Of a DNA stretch of 41,663 nt, positions 1 through 6,859 are shown one piece after another (positions within the stretch are counted from its first letter, which is position 1; each line of letters opens with the position of its first letter). The notes below the pieces were generated by a model, which saw only the letters and a program-made list of their open reading frames with translations, had not been told where the DNA came from and did no database searches. The stretch is taken from positions 1-41,663 of the forward strand of contig LRBF01000270.1 in assembly GCA_001580565.1 (NCBI GenBank), read 5' to 3'. The translations under genes were made by a program, and so were the position numbers. This stretch comes from Caballeronia megalochromosomata (GTDB lineage Bacteria > Pseudomonadota > Gammaproteobacteria > Burkholderiales > Burkholderiaceae).

Positions 1-155
1 ATACCGGCCGCGGCACAGGCGATTGACCTAATGGCCCGGCAGTAGCGAGTGCCCCCACAAAACTCACCGGGCTTGGATCGCGCACGGTCTGACAAGCTAG
101 TTATTTGAGCGCGCTGGTTCAGCAAGAGAGAGTTCCGGCACAGCGCTACGCGCTG
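1..155 (+). repeat. Dispersed repeat, copy L1 (cut by window edge)
   Basis: This stretch matches the last ~150 bases of the window in the same orientation: shared blocks include CCGGCCGCGGCACAGGCGAT, GCAGTAGCGAGTGCCC, CGCACGGTCTGACAA and AGTTCCGGCACAGCGCTACG. It is the distal half of the repeat; the hairpin half would lie left of the window. No credible protein is encoded; the open frames through it are repeat-derived. Confidence 0.85.
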
Positions 156-243
156 CCGTTGGGTATGCGAGGGAAGCCGACGAAGAAGAAGCACACGCCG
201 ACCCGATTGTCCCATCGGCCGCGAAGCGGGCTCGAGCTATTGG

Positions 244-493
244 TGCTGAACCAGTCAGTGAAGTGGTGCGATGAGTCAGACCGTGCGCGATCCAAGCCCG
301 ACTAGACCTACGAGGGCACTCGCTACTGCCGGGCCATTCAGCCAATCGCCTGTGCCGCGGCCGGTGTGAAGTGCTTAGGCTGGGAAAGCTGCTTTCTTTG
401 CCTACTTTCTTTGCAGCAGCAAAGAAAGTAGGTGCCGCCCCGCACAGGGGCAGTGCTAATAAACCAACACGAATACGGGATCCGGCGAAAACC
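244..493 (-). repeat. Dispersed repeat, copy L2 (inverted)
   Basis: The reverse complement of this stretch matches 41388 to about 41635 nearly base for base, from GGTTTTCGC through the hairpin to GGTTCAGCAC. It is inverted relative to L1 and to the right-hand copy. Its outer edge (493) abuts the stop codon of the LysR gene (494-496). Open frames here give low-complexity peptides (TFFAAAKKVG-type) of the kind often mis-annotated as small proteins in Burkholderiaceae; I do not regard them as genes. Confidence 0.88.
401..432. repeat. Perfect hairpin inside repeat L2
   Basis: CCTACTTTCTTTGC (401-414), loop AGCA, GCAAAGAAAGTAGG (419-432): a perfect 14-bp stem with a 4-base loop. The same core (11-bp stem) is at 41452-41477. 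It lies just beyond the 3' end of the LysR gene and could end transcription in either direction, although no T-run follows. Confidence 0.85.
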
Positions 494-1378
494 CTAAAGC
501 CCATCGCCGCAAAGATGAATCACATCGAGCAATGCCCGCTTGATCGGACTGCTCGCGCCCGAAGAGGCGAGCCCAATCCCCGCTTTGTGATCGCGCAACG
601 CGAGCGGCCGCGCAACAACCCGTGGCGGCAACGCCATCGCCGCAGCAGACGGAATCACGCCAATACCAAGCCCCGCCGAAACCAGGGCAAGCATCGTCGA
701 GAACTCGCCAAGCTCCTGCGCGATCTCCAGTTCCGCGCCCTCGCGCTTGAGCGCCACGAGCATCTCGTCATGAAACCCGGGCGCATAACGCCGCGCGAGC
801 ACGAAGGCGGGAAAGCCCCGCAGATCCGGCGGATGAATCAGCGTCCGAGCGGCGAGCGCGTGATCGTCAGGAAGCGCGACGACAAAGGGCTCCTCGAGAA
901 CCACGCGGATATCCAGTCCGCTGCCATGCACGGGCAGCCGTATCAGGCCGAAGTCGAGCTGGTTGTCATGCAGCGCCGCGATCTGATCCGGCGTCGGCAT
1001 ATCCTTCAATTCGAGCGTGATGAGCGGATAGCGCGCATGCATGGTGCGAATGAGCGCCGGCAGCAGCTTCGGCAGCACCGACGACACGAACGCGATCCGC
1101 AAGGTGCCAATCTCGCCCCGCGCCGACAGCCGCGCAGTCTGCTCCGCCCGCAACGCCTGATGCAGCGTCGCCCGCGCCTCGGGCAAAAACAGCCTGCCGG
1201 TCACGCTCAGCGCGACCTTGTGCCGGTCTCGTTCGAACAACCGTACATCGAGCTCGTCTTCGAGCGCCTTGATCTGCATGCTCAGCGCCGGCTGCACGAT
1301 GCACAGACGCTGCGCGGCCCGCCCGAAATGCAGTTCCTCGGCGAGCGCGACGAACGCGCGAAGATGCTTGAGCTCCAT
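494..1378 (-). CDS. LysR-family transcriptional regulator
   Basis: A 294-residue LysR-type regulator. The N-terminal winged helix-turn-helix begins MELKHLRAFVALAEELHFGRAA and continues with the typical ALSMQIKALEDELDVRLFER segment; residues ~90-290 form the periplasmic-binding-like effector domain. A further in-frame ATG lies 14 codons upstream, but the chosen start has a clear ribosome site (GGAGGG, 6 bases away) and matches where family members begin. It is divergent from the sugar-acid operon starting at 1530, and a perfect ATC-N9-GAT palindrome lies between them, so it very likely controls that operon and itself. The effector is unknown; a sugar acid or cyclic polyol acid is inferred from the neighbours. 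The stop codon touches the inverted repeat L2, but the length is normal, so the gene is probably intact. Confidence 0.93.
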   Translation of the reverse strand: MELKHLRAFVALAEELHFGRAAQRLCIVQPALSMQIKALEDELDVRLFERDRHKVALSVTGRLFLPEARATLHQALRAEQTARLSARGEIGTLRIAFVSSVLPKLLPALIRTMHARYPLITLELKDMPTPDQIAALHDNQLDFGLIRLPVHGSGLDIRVVLEEPFVVALPDDHALAARTLIHPPDLRGFPAFVLARRYAPGFHDEMLVALKREGAELEIAQELGEFSTMLALVSAGLGIGVIPSAAAMALPPRVVARPLALRDHKAGIGLASSGASSPIKRALLDVIHLCGDGL

Positions 1379-1412
1379 GAAATCCCTCCGCTTCGCCGGG
1401 CGCGCGGCAACC

Positions 1413-1433
1413 GTTATCACGATTCATGATAAC
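1413..1433. promoter_or_regulatory. LysR box (ATC-N9-GAT palindrome)
   Basis: GTTATCA (1413-1419), 7-base spacer, TGATAAC (1427-1433): perfect 7-bp arms containing ATC-N9-GAT, the classical T-N11-A LysR recognition pattern. It sits 35 bases upstream of the LysR start and 97 bases upstream of the divergent operon, the usual position for an autoregulatory and activating site. Confidence 0.75.
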
Positions 1434-1529
1434 AGCGTCACGAAAGACTATTGGCGCGACGTCCGATCTTCGGGTGAACTAGGCGCATTCGGAGACAAAC
1501 CGCATCCGCGACAGGATGCGCCACCAAAA

Positions 1530-2303
1530 ATGAACGAGACACTGCAACTCTTCAGCCTGCGCGGCAAGCGCGCGCTCATCACCGGCTCCGGGCGCGGCAT
1601 CGGGCTCGCGCTCGCGCGGGGACTGGCGGGCGCCGGCGCATCGGTGGTCATCAACGATCGCAATGAAGGCAAGGCGTCCGACATCGCCGCACGCCTGCGC
1701 GACGAAGGCATCGACGCCGACTTCGCGGTTTTCGACGTGACCGACCGCGAGCAGGTCATCCCTGCAATTCAGCGCGTCGAGACGCATATCGGCGCAATCG
1801 ACATTCTCGTGAACAACGCCGGCATCCAGCGCAGGGCGCCGCTCGAAGGCTTCGACGAGCGCGACTGGAACGATCTGCTGCGCGTGAATCTCGACGGCGT
1901 CTTTCACGTCTCGCAGGCCGTCGCGCGTCACATGCTGGCGCGCGGACGCGGCAAGATCATCAACATCGGTTCGGTGCAGAGCGAACTGGCGCGGCCCGGC
2001 ATCGCGCCCTACGCCGCGACCAAAGGCGCCGTCCGCATGCTCACCAAAGGCATGTGCGCGGAATGGGCGCGTCACGGCATTCAGGCCAACGCAATCGCGC
2101 CGGGCTACTTCGAGACCGAACTCAATCGTGCCCTCGTCGACGATCCCGCGTTCTCCGAGTGGCTCTGCCAGCGCACGCCGGCGGGCCGCTGGGGCCGGGT
2201 CGAAGAGTTGTGCGGCGCCGCGGTGTTTCTCGCGTCGCCGGCAGCGGATTTCGTGAACGGGCAGACGCTTTTCGTCGATGGCGGCCTGACCAGCGTGGTC
2301 TGA
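1530..2303 (+). CDS. idnO: Gluconate 5-dehydrogenase-like SDR oxidoreductase
   Basis: A 257-residue classical short-chain dehydrogenase. The cofactor motif TGSGRGIG is at 18-25, NNAG at 95-98, and the catalytic Ser148-Tyr161-Lys165 set in GSVQSELARPGIAPYAATKG. Long stretches follow the IdnO/Gno family closely, including NNAGIQRR, the MQSELxR-type active-site loop, NAIAPGYFETE and the FVNGQTLFVDGG end. Members interconvert 5-keto-D-gluconate and D-gluconate with NADP(H) in the cytoplasm. It is the first gene of an operon with a 2-hydroxyacid dehydrogenase, a secreted propeller protein and a transporter, which suits sugar-acid use. The start at 1530 gives the family length; the frame is open further upstream but runs into the LysR promoter. 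The true substrate may be another keto-acid sugar. Confidence 0.85.
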   Translation: MNETLQLFSLRGKRALITGSGRGIGLALARGLAGAGASVVINDRNEGKASDIAARLRDEGIDADFAVFDVTDREQVIPAIQRVETHIGAIDILVNNAGIQRRAPLEGFDERDWNDLLRVNLDGVFHVSQAVARHMLARGRGKIINIGSVQSELARPGIAPYAATKGAVRMLTKGMCAEWARHGIQANAIAPGYFETELNRALVDDPAFSEWLCQRTPAGRWGRVEELCGAAVFLASPAADFVNGQTLFVDGGLTSVV

Positions 2304-2322
2304 ATCCAAAGGAGACAAGAAC

Positions 2323-3504
2323 ATGCGTAAATCACCGATGAGCCGCATCCGCGCCCTCGCCGCCCTGACGCTGGCCGTCGCGGCTTGCGCGACCCACGCG
2401 GCCGACTGGATCGTGTCGGGCAACGACGGCAAGTATCAGCGCGTCGAAGGCCGGGACACGTACCCGGACAATCCCGCACCGGACACGCTGACGCTCCTCG
2501 ACGCCAGCCACTTTCCGCCGCAGGTCAGGGCGCAGGTGGACGTCGAGAACGGCATCCAGGGTCCGCCGCAGGCGGTCGCCATCACGCCCGATGCGAAGGT
2601 CGCGCTGGTCGGCGCGCCGACGCGTTACGACTACGCCGCGAAGAAACTGTTGATGGATACGTTCGTGCAGATCGTCGACCTGCAGGCGACGCCCGCGGCC
2701 GTCACGCGGCTCGATGTCGGCAGCCATCCGCAGGGCATCGCCATCGACCGGAGCGGGCGGCTCGCGCTCGTCGCATGCGTCGATGGCAGCGTGGCGGTGC
2801 TCGGCATCGACGGCAATCGTGTGACGCTTGCCGACACGCTCAAGATCGGGCAGAAGCGGCTCGCCGGCGTGAGCTTCACGCACGACGGCGCACATGCGCT
2901 GGTGGCGTTGCGCGACGAACAGGGCGTCGCCGTGCTCGACGTCGCCGCAGGCCGCGTGACCGACAGCGGCGCGCGTCTTTCGAGCGGCGTCGCGCCCTAC
3001 ACGATCGACGTGTCGAGCGACGGCAAGTGGGCCGTAGTCAGCGATGTCGGGCTGGCGGGGCTGCCCGCCTATCCCGGCAAACTCGCGGGCGATGCCGACA
3101 CGGTGACGCTCATCGACGTTTCGCGTACGCCCTTTCGCGCGGTTCAGCACGTGACGGTGCCGTCGCTGCCCGAAGGCGTGGCGATCTCGCCCGACGGCAA
3201 ATGGATCGGCGTGCAGGCGATGGACGGCTCCAACCTGACGCCCGACAACGCGGGTCGCCACGCGCGCGGCAAGGTGCTGCTGTTCGCGATCCGCGATGGT
3301 CAGGCCGTGAAAGTCGCCGAAGCGCCGGGTGGTGAAGCGGCCCAGGGCATCGTCTTCACCGCCGACAGCAAGTATCTGATCGTCCAGTTCAACGTCGAGA
3401 AAGCGCTCGCGTTCTACGCCGTGAACCGCGGCCATCTGCGCGACACCGGACAACGCATCGCGCTGACGGGCGGACCTTCGTCGCTGCGCACCACGCCGCG
3501 CTGA
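2323..3504 (+). CDS. Secreted YVTN/lactonase-like beta-propeller protein
   Basis: A 393-residue protein with a signal peptide (basic MRKSPMSRIR, hydrophobic core, cut near THA-ADW), so probably periplasmic. The mature part is built of repeated propeller blades marked by recurring AITPDAK, IDRSGR, FTHDGAH, VSSDGKW, ISPDGKW and FTADSKY segments, as in YVTN-repeat and 6-phosphogluconolactonase-like proteins. A strong ribosome site (AAAGGAGA) precedes the ATG, 19 bases after the dehydrogenase stop. In a sugar-acid operon it may be a periplasmic lactonase or a binding/scaffold propeller; no catalytic residues can be assigned from sequence alone. Confidence 0.82.
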   Translation: MRKSPMSRIRALAALTLAVAACATHAADWIVSGNDGKYQRVEGRDTYPDNPAPDTLTLLDASHFPPQVRAQVDVENGIQGPPQAVAITPDAKVALVGAPTRYDYAAKKLLMDTFVQIVDLQATPAAVTRLDVGSHPQGIAIDRSGRLALVACVDGSVAVLGIDGNRVTLADTLKIGQKRLAGVSFTHDGAHALVALRDEQGVAVLDVAAGRVTDSGARLSSGVAPYTIDVSSDGKWAVVSDVGLAGLPAYPGKLAGDADTVTLIDVSRTPFRAVQHVTVPSLPEGVAISPDGKWIGVQAMDGSNLTPDNAGRHARGKVLLFAIRDGQAVKVAEAPGGEAAQGIVFTADSKYLIVQFNVEKALAFYAVNRGHLRDTGQRIALTGGPSSLRTTPR

Positions 3505-3537
3505 CGCACCAGTCATTCATTCAACGAGGAGAGAAAC

Positions 3538-4530
3538 ATGCGTACGCCCGATGCGGCACGCAGGAACGTGGTCGTCTTTCGCAAACTGCCGGACGATCTG
3601 CTCGAACGTATTCGAACGAGGCACGACGTGACCGTCGCCGATCCGAGACGCGCCGACGAGCTGCCGCGCTTTCGCGAAGCGCTGGGCGATGCCGACGGCC
3701 TGATCGGTTCGAGCTTCCGGCTCGGCGCGGACGAACTCGCGCGCGCGCCGCGGCTGAAGGTGATTTCGAGCATCTCGGTCGGCGTCGACAACTACGATCT
3801 CGGTCTGCTCAGGCAGCGCGACATCACGCTCTGTCACACGCCGGGCGTGCTGACGGAGACGACCGCGGACACGGTCTTCGCGCTGATCATCGCGGCTTCG
3901 CGCCGCCTCGTCGAGTTGTCCAGTCACGTGCGCGAAGGCCGCTGGACGCGCAACATCGGCGAAGACCTGTTCGGCTGGGACGTGCACGGCAAGACGCTCG
4001 GCGTGCTCGGGTTCGGGCGCATCGGTCAGGCGGTGGCGCGGCGCGCGGCGCTCGGTTTCGGGATGCCGGTGCTGTTTCACGATCCGTTCGACGTGCCCGT
4101 GCCCGCGACGCTCGCCGGGCACGCGGTACGCGCCTCGTTCGACGACGTGCTCGCACGCGCCGACATCGTCGCGCTGACGCTGCCGCTCGCCGAGGAAACG
4201 CGCGGCCTGATGGACGCGCGGGCGTTCGCGACCATGAAGCCGGGCGCGATCTTCGTGAACGGCTCGCGCGGCGCGATCGTGCGCGAGGACGCGCTCGTCG
4301 CCGCGCTCGACAGCGGCCACCTGCGCGCCGCCGGCCTCGATGTGTTCGCCGTCGAGCCGCTCGCGCAGGATTCGCCGCTGCGCACGCACCCGAAAGTCAC
4401 GGCGTTTCCGCACATCGGATCGGCGACGCACGAAACGCGGCGCGCCATGGCCGAGCTCGCGACCGACAACCTGCTGCGCGTGCTCGGTGGCGAAGCGGCC
4501 ATCGCCGCGTTCGATCTCTCGAAGCACTGA
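3538..4530 (+). CDS. D-2-hydroxyacid dehydrogenase (2-ketogluconate/glyoxylate reductase type)
   Basis: A 330-residue D-isomer-specific 2-hydroxyacid dehydrogenase. Visible landmarks are the substrate-side ISSISVGVDNYDL and HTPGVLTETTADT, the Rossmann motif GFGRIGQ, and the catalytic Arg (NGSRGAIV), Glu (FAVEPL) and His (PHIGSATHETR). The HIGSATHETR ending and the KLPDDLLERI start resemble GhrB/TkrA, which reduces 2-keto-D-gluconate, hydroxypyruvate and glyoxylate with NADPH. A ribosome site (AACGAGGAGAG) precedes the ATG. Alongside the gluconate 5-dehydrogenase it suggests that the operon funnels keto-gluconates or related keto acids back to gluconate-type intermediates. The exact substrate is not determinable. 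Confidence 0.88.
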   Translation: MRTPDAARRNVVVFRKLPDDLLERIRTRHDVTVADPRRADELPRFREALGDADGLIGSSFRLGADELARAPRLKVISSISVGVDNYDLGLLRQRDITLCHTPGVLTETTADTVFALIIAASRRLVELSSHVREGRWTRNIGEDLFGWDVHGKTLGVLGFGRIGQAVARRAALGFGMPVLFHDPFDVPVPATLAGHAVRASFDDVLARADIVALTLPLAEETRGLMDARAFATMKPGAIFVNGSRGAIVREDALVAALDSGHLRAAGLDVFAVEPLAQDSPLRTHPKVTAFPHIGSATHETRRAMAELATDNLLRVLGGEAAIAAFDLSKH

Positions 4531-4546
4531 CCCGGCGATCCCGACC

Positions 4547-5362
4547 ATGCCTCATTCGATTCCATCCCTGTGCGGCTCGCTCGCCGGCCAGCCGTTCACC
4601 TTCAACGTGAAAGTGCATAACGCCGCGTACCGGCAGCTCGGCGTGGACTACACGTTCGTCAGCTTCGGCGTGCAGGACGCCGCCGGCGCGATCGACGCCA
4701 TGCGCACGCTCGGCATCCGCGGACTGAACGTGACCATGCCGCACAAGCAGGCGGTGATCCCGCATCTCGACGCGCTCGATGAAACCGCCCGCGAGATCGG
4801 CGCGGTGAATACCATCGACAACCGCGACGGGCATCTCACCGGCTACAACACCGATTGCATCGGCGCCGTGCGCGCGCTCGAAGAGGCGACGCCGCTCGAC
4901 GGCCGGCGCGTCGCATTGCTCGGCGCGGGCGGCGCGGCGCGCGCGATCGCCTGGGGCGCTCGCCGCGCCGGCGCCCGCGTCACCGTATTCAACCGCACCG
5001 CCGCGCGCGGCGAACAACTCGCGCGCGATTTCGGCCTCGCCTTCGGCGGCGATCTCGGCGCGTTCGATCCGCACGCATTCGATGTCGTCGTGAACGCCAC
5101 CGCCGCGGGGTTCCGCGCGCCGGAGGTCAATCCGTTGCATGCGGAGCAACTCAGCGCCCATCTCGTCGTCATGGATGCGGCCTTCATCCCGGTCCGCACG
5201 AAGCTGATTCGCGACGCCGAGGCGCTCGGCTGCCGCGTGATCGACGGGACGCGCATGTTGTTGCATCAGTTCTGCGGGCAGGTCGAGCTTTACACGGGCA
5301 AGGAGGCGCCGCTCGACGTGATGAGCGCCGCGTTGCTCGACGAAATCGCCCGGGTCGGTTAG
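4547..5362 (+). CDS. Shikimate dehydrogenase-family oxidoreductase with altered substrate site
   Basis: A 271-residue AroE/YdiB-fold protein. The catalytic lysine (NVTMPHK, Lys67), the conserved aspartate (YNTDCIG, Asp103), the nucleotide loop GAGGAAR (126-132) and the C-terminal Gln in LLHQFCGQ are present. The N-terminal substrate motif, normally SxSPxxHN, reads NVKVHN here (residues 20-25), so both serines that hold the shikimate carboxylate are replaced. It is therefore unlikely to be the biosynthetic shikimate dehydrogenase and more likely oxidises a quinate-like, hydroxy-acid or aminoshikimate-like compound. It lies 16 bases after the hydroxyacid dehydrogenase and before an MHS transporter, a family that includes the shikimate carrier ShiA. 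ATG 4547 was chosen for the family N-terminus; the frame is open upstream only as a shadow. Confidence 0.83.
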   Translation: MPHSIPSLCGSLAGQPFTFNVKVHNAAYRQLGVDYTFVSFGVQDAAGAIDAMRTLGIRGLNVTMPHKQAVIPHLDALDETAREIGAVNTIDNRDGHLTGYNTDCIGAVRALEEATPLDGRRVALLGAGGAARAIAWGARRAGARVTVFNRTAARGEQLARDFGLAFGGDLGAFDPHAFDVVVNATAAGFRAPEVNPLHAEQLSAHLVVMDAAFIPVRTKLIRDAEALGCRVIDGTRMLLHQFCGQVELYTGKEAPLDVMSAALLDEIARVG

Positions 5363-5371
5363 GAAAGCCAG

Positions 5372-5406
5372 CGGTCCCGATCTCGCGCGAAGACGGGAAG
5401 GGACCG
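5372..5406. other. Intra-operon stem-loop
   Basis: CGGTCCC (5372-5378) pairs with GGGACCG (5400-5406), and the intervening 21 bases contain the palindrome TCGCGCGA. No T-run follows. It lies in the 92-base gap before the transporter gene and may moderate read-through or mRNA stability. Confidence 0.35.
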
Positions 5407-5454
5407 GTCGTCATGTCATTGCGGGGCATCGCAGGAAACCGGAGGAGACATATC

Positions 5455-6852
5455 ATGAAGCATCAGGCAAGCATCGTGGCCGCGCCAGGCGGCATCGCGA
5501 ACGACACGGGCACGAACCGGCAAGAGGTCACGACGGGTGACCTGTATCGCGCCGCGTGGGCCGCATCGCTCGGCAGCGCGCTCGAATACTACGACTTCGC
5601 GCTCTACAACCTCGCGTCGGCGCTGATTTTCGGGCCGCTGTTCTTTCCGTCGAGCGATCCCGCCATCGGGCTGATCGCGAGCTTCGGCGCATACTTTCTC
5701 GGTTTCGCGATCCGGCCGGTCGGCGGCATCGTCTTCGGCACGCTCGGCGACCGCTACGGCCGCAAGTTCGTGCTGATGGCGACGATCCTGCTGATGGGCG
5801 TCGCGAGCACGCTCATCGGCCTGTTGCCGACCTACGCGAGCGCCGGCATCTGGGCGCCGATCCTGCTCGTCGGCTGCCGCCTGCTGCAGGGTCTCGGCGC
5901 GGGCGCCGAGCAGGCCGGCGCGGCCGTGCTGATGGCCGAATATGCGCCCGCGAAGCGGCGCGGCTACTTCGCCGCGCTGCCCTTCATGGGCGTGCTGCTC
6001 GGCACGGTGATGGCGGCCGCGATCTACTTCGCGCTGGTGCGCGTGGAAGACATTTCGCAAAGCTGGCTCTGGCGCGTGCCGTTCCTGCTGAGCGTCGTGA
6101 TCATCGCGGTGGCCATCTGGATCCGGCTGAAGCTCAAGGAATCGCCGTCGTTCGCGAAGCTCGAGGCGCGGCATCAGATCAACGAGAGCCCGCTCAAGCA
6201 TCTCGTCAGACATTCGAAGCCGACGCTGCTCAAGGTCATCGGCATGCGCATGGCGGAGAACGGCGGCTCGTCGATCTATCAATCGCTCGCCATCAGCTAT
6301 ATGGTCACGGCGACGGGCCTCAAAGGACCGATCGGGCCGGTGGCGCTGCTGCTCGCGGGTGTGTCGGGCGCGCTGATCATTCCGCTCACCGGCATACTCA
6401 GCGACCGCTTCGGACGCGTGCCCGTGTATCGCGCGTTCGCGCTCTATCAACTGTTGCTCGCCTATCCGACGTGGTGGGTGCTGAGCCAGGGGAACGCCGC
6501 CGCGAGCATCGCCATGCTGTGCGTCGCGCTCGCGGGCGTCTGGGGCATGTTCGCCACGCAGGGCGCGCTGCTGCCCGAACTCTTCGGCGCGCAGCATCGC
6601 TATGCGGGCGTCGCGGTGGGGCGCGAGGTGTCCGCCGTGATCGCGGGCGGCGTTGCGCCGCTCGTCGGCGCGTCGATCATCGCCTGGGCGACCGCGCACT
6701 GGGGCGGCAGCGAAGGCCGCATCCTCGCGTGGATTCCGCTCGCCAGCTATGTCGCGGTGCTGAGTCTGATCGGCGTCGTGACGACGTTCTACACACCTGA
6801 AACACGCGGCCGTGATCTCGACGATTTGCGCGACGCCGCCGATGCGTCATGA
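5455..6852 (+). CDS. MFS transporter, metabolite:H+ symporter (MHS) type
   Basis: A 465-residue, 12-helix inner-membrane carrier of the major facilitator superfamily. The first-helix LGSALEYYDFALYN, the signature GTLGDRYGRKFVL between helices 2 and 3, RLLQGLGAGAEQAGA in helix 4, and the second-half LSDRFGRVPVYR are typical of the MHS subfamily (KgtP, ShiA, ProP), which imports organic acids with protons. The start has a near-ideal ribosome site (GGAGGAGA). As the last gene of the LysR-flanked operon it probably imports the compound the two dehydrogenases and the AroE-like enzyme act on; the substrate class (carboxylate) is inferred from family and neighbours. It converges with the winged-helix regulator gene, with 7 bases between the stops. 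Confidence 0.88.
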   Translation: MKHQASIVAAPGGIANDTGTNRQEVTTGDLYRAAWAASLGSALEYYDFALYNLASALIFGPLFFPSSDPAIGLIASFGAYFLGFAIRPVGGIVFGTLGDRYGRKFVLMATILLMGVASTLIGLLPTYASAGIWAPILLVGCRLLQGLGAGAEQAGAAVLMAEYAPAKRRGYFAALPFMGVLLGTVMAAAIYFALVRVEDISQSWLWRVPFLLSVVIIAVAIWIRLKLKESPSFAKLEARHQINESPLKHLVRHSKPTLLKVIGMRMAENGGSSIYQSLAISYMVTATGLKGPIGPVALLLAGVSGALIIPLTGILSDRFGRVPVYRAFALYQLLLAYPTWWVLSQGNAAASIAMLCVALAGVWGMFATQGALLPELFGAQHRYAGVAVGREVSAVIAGGVAPLVGASIIAWATAHWGGSEGRILAWIPLASYVAVLSLIGVVTTFYTPETRGRDLDDLRDAADAS

Positions 6853-6859
6853 CGAACGT

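Noticed and set aside
97..504. 135-residue minus-strand open frame (and the related frame at 41070-41654)
   Set aside because: Both lie in the dispersed repeat, encode the low-complexity TFFAAAKKV peptide from its hairpin, and have no ribosome site.
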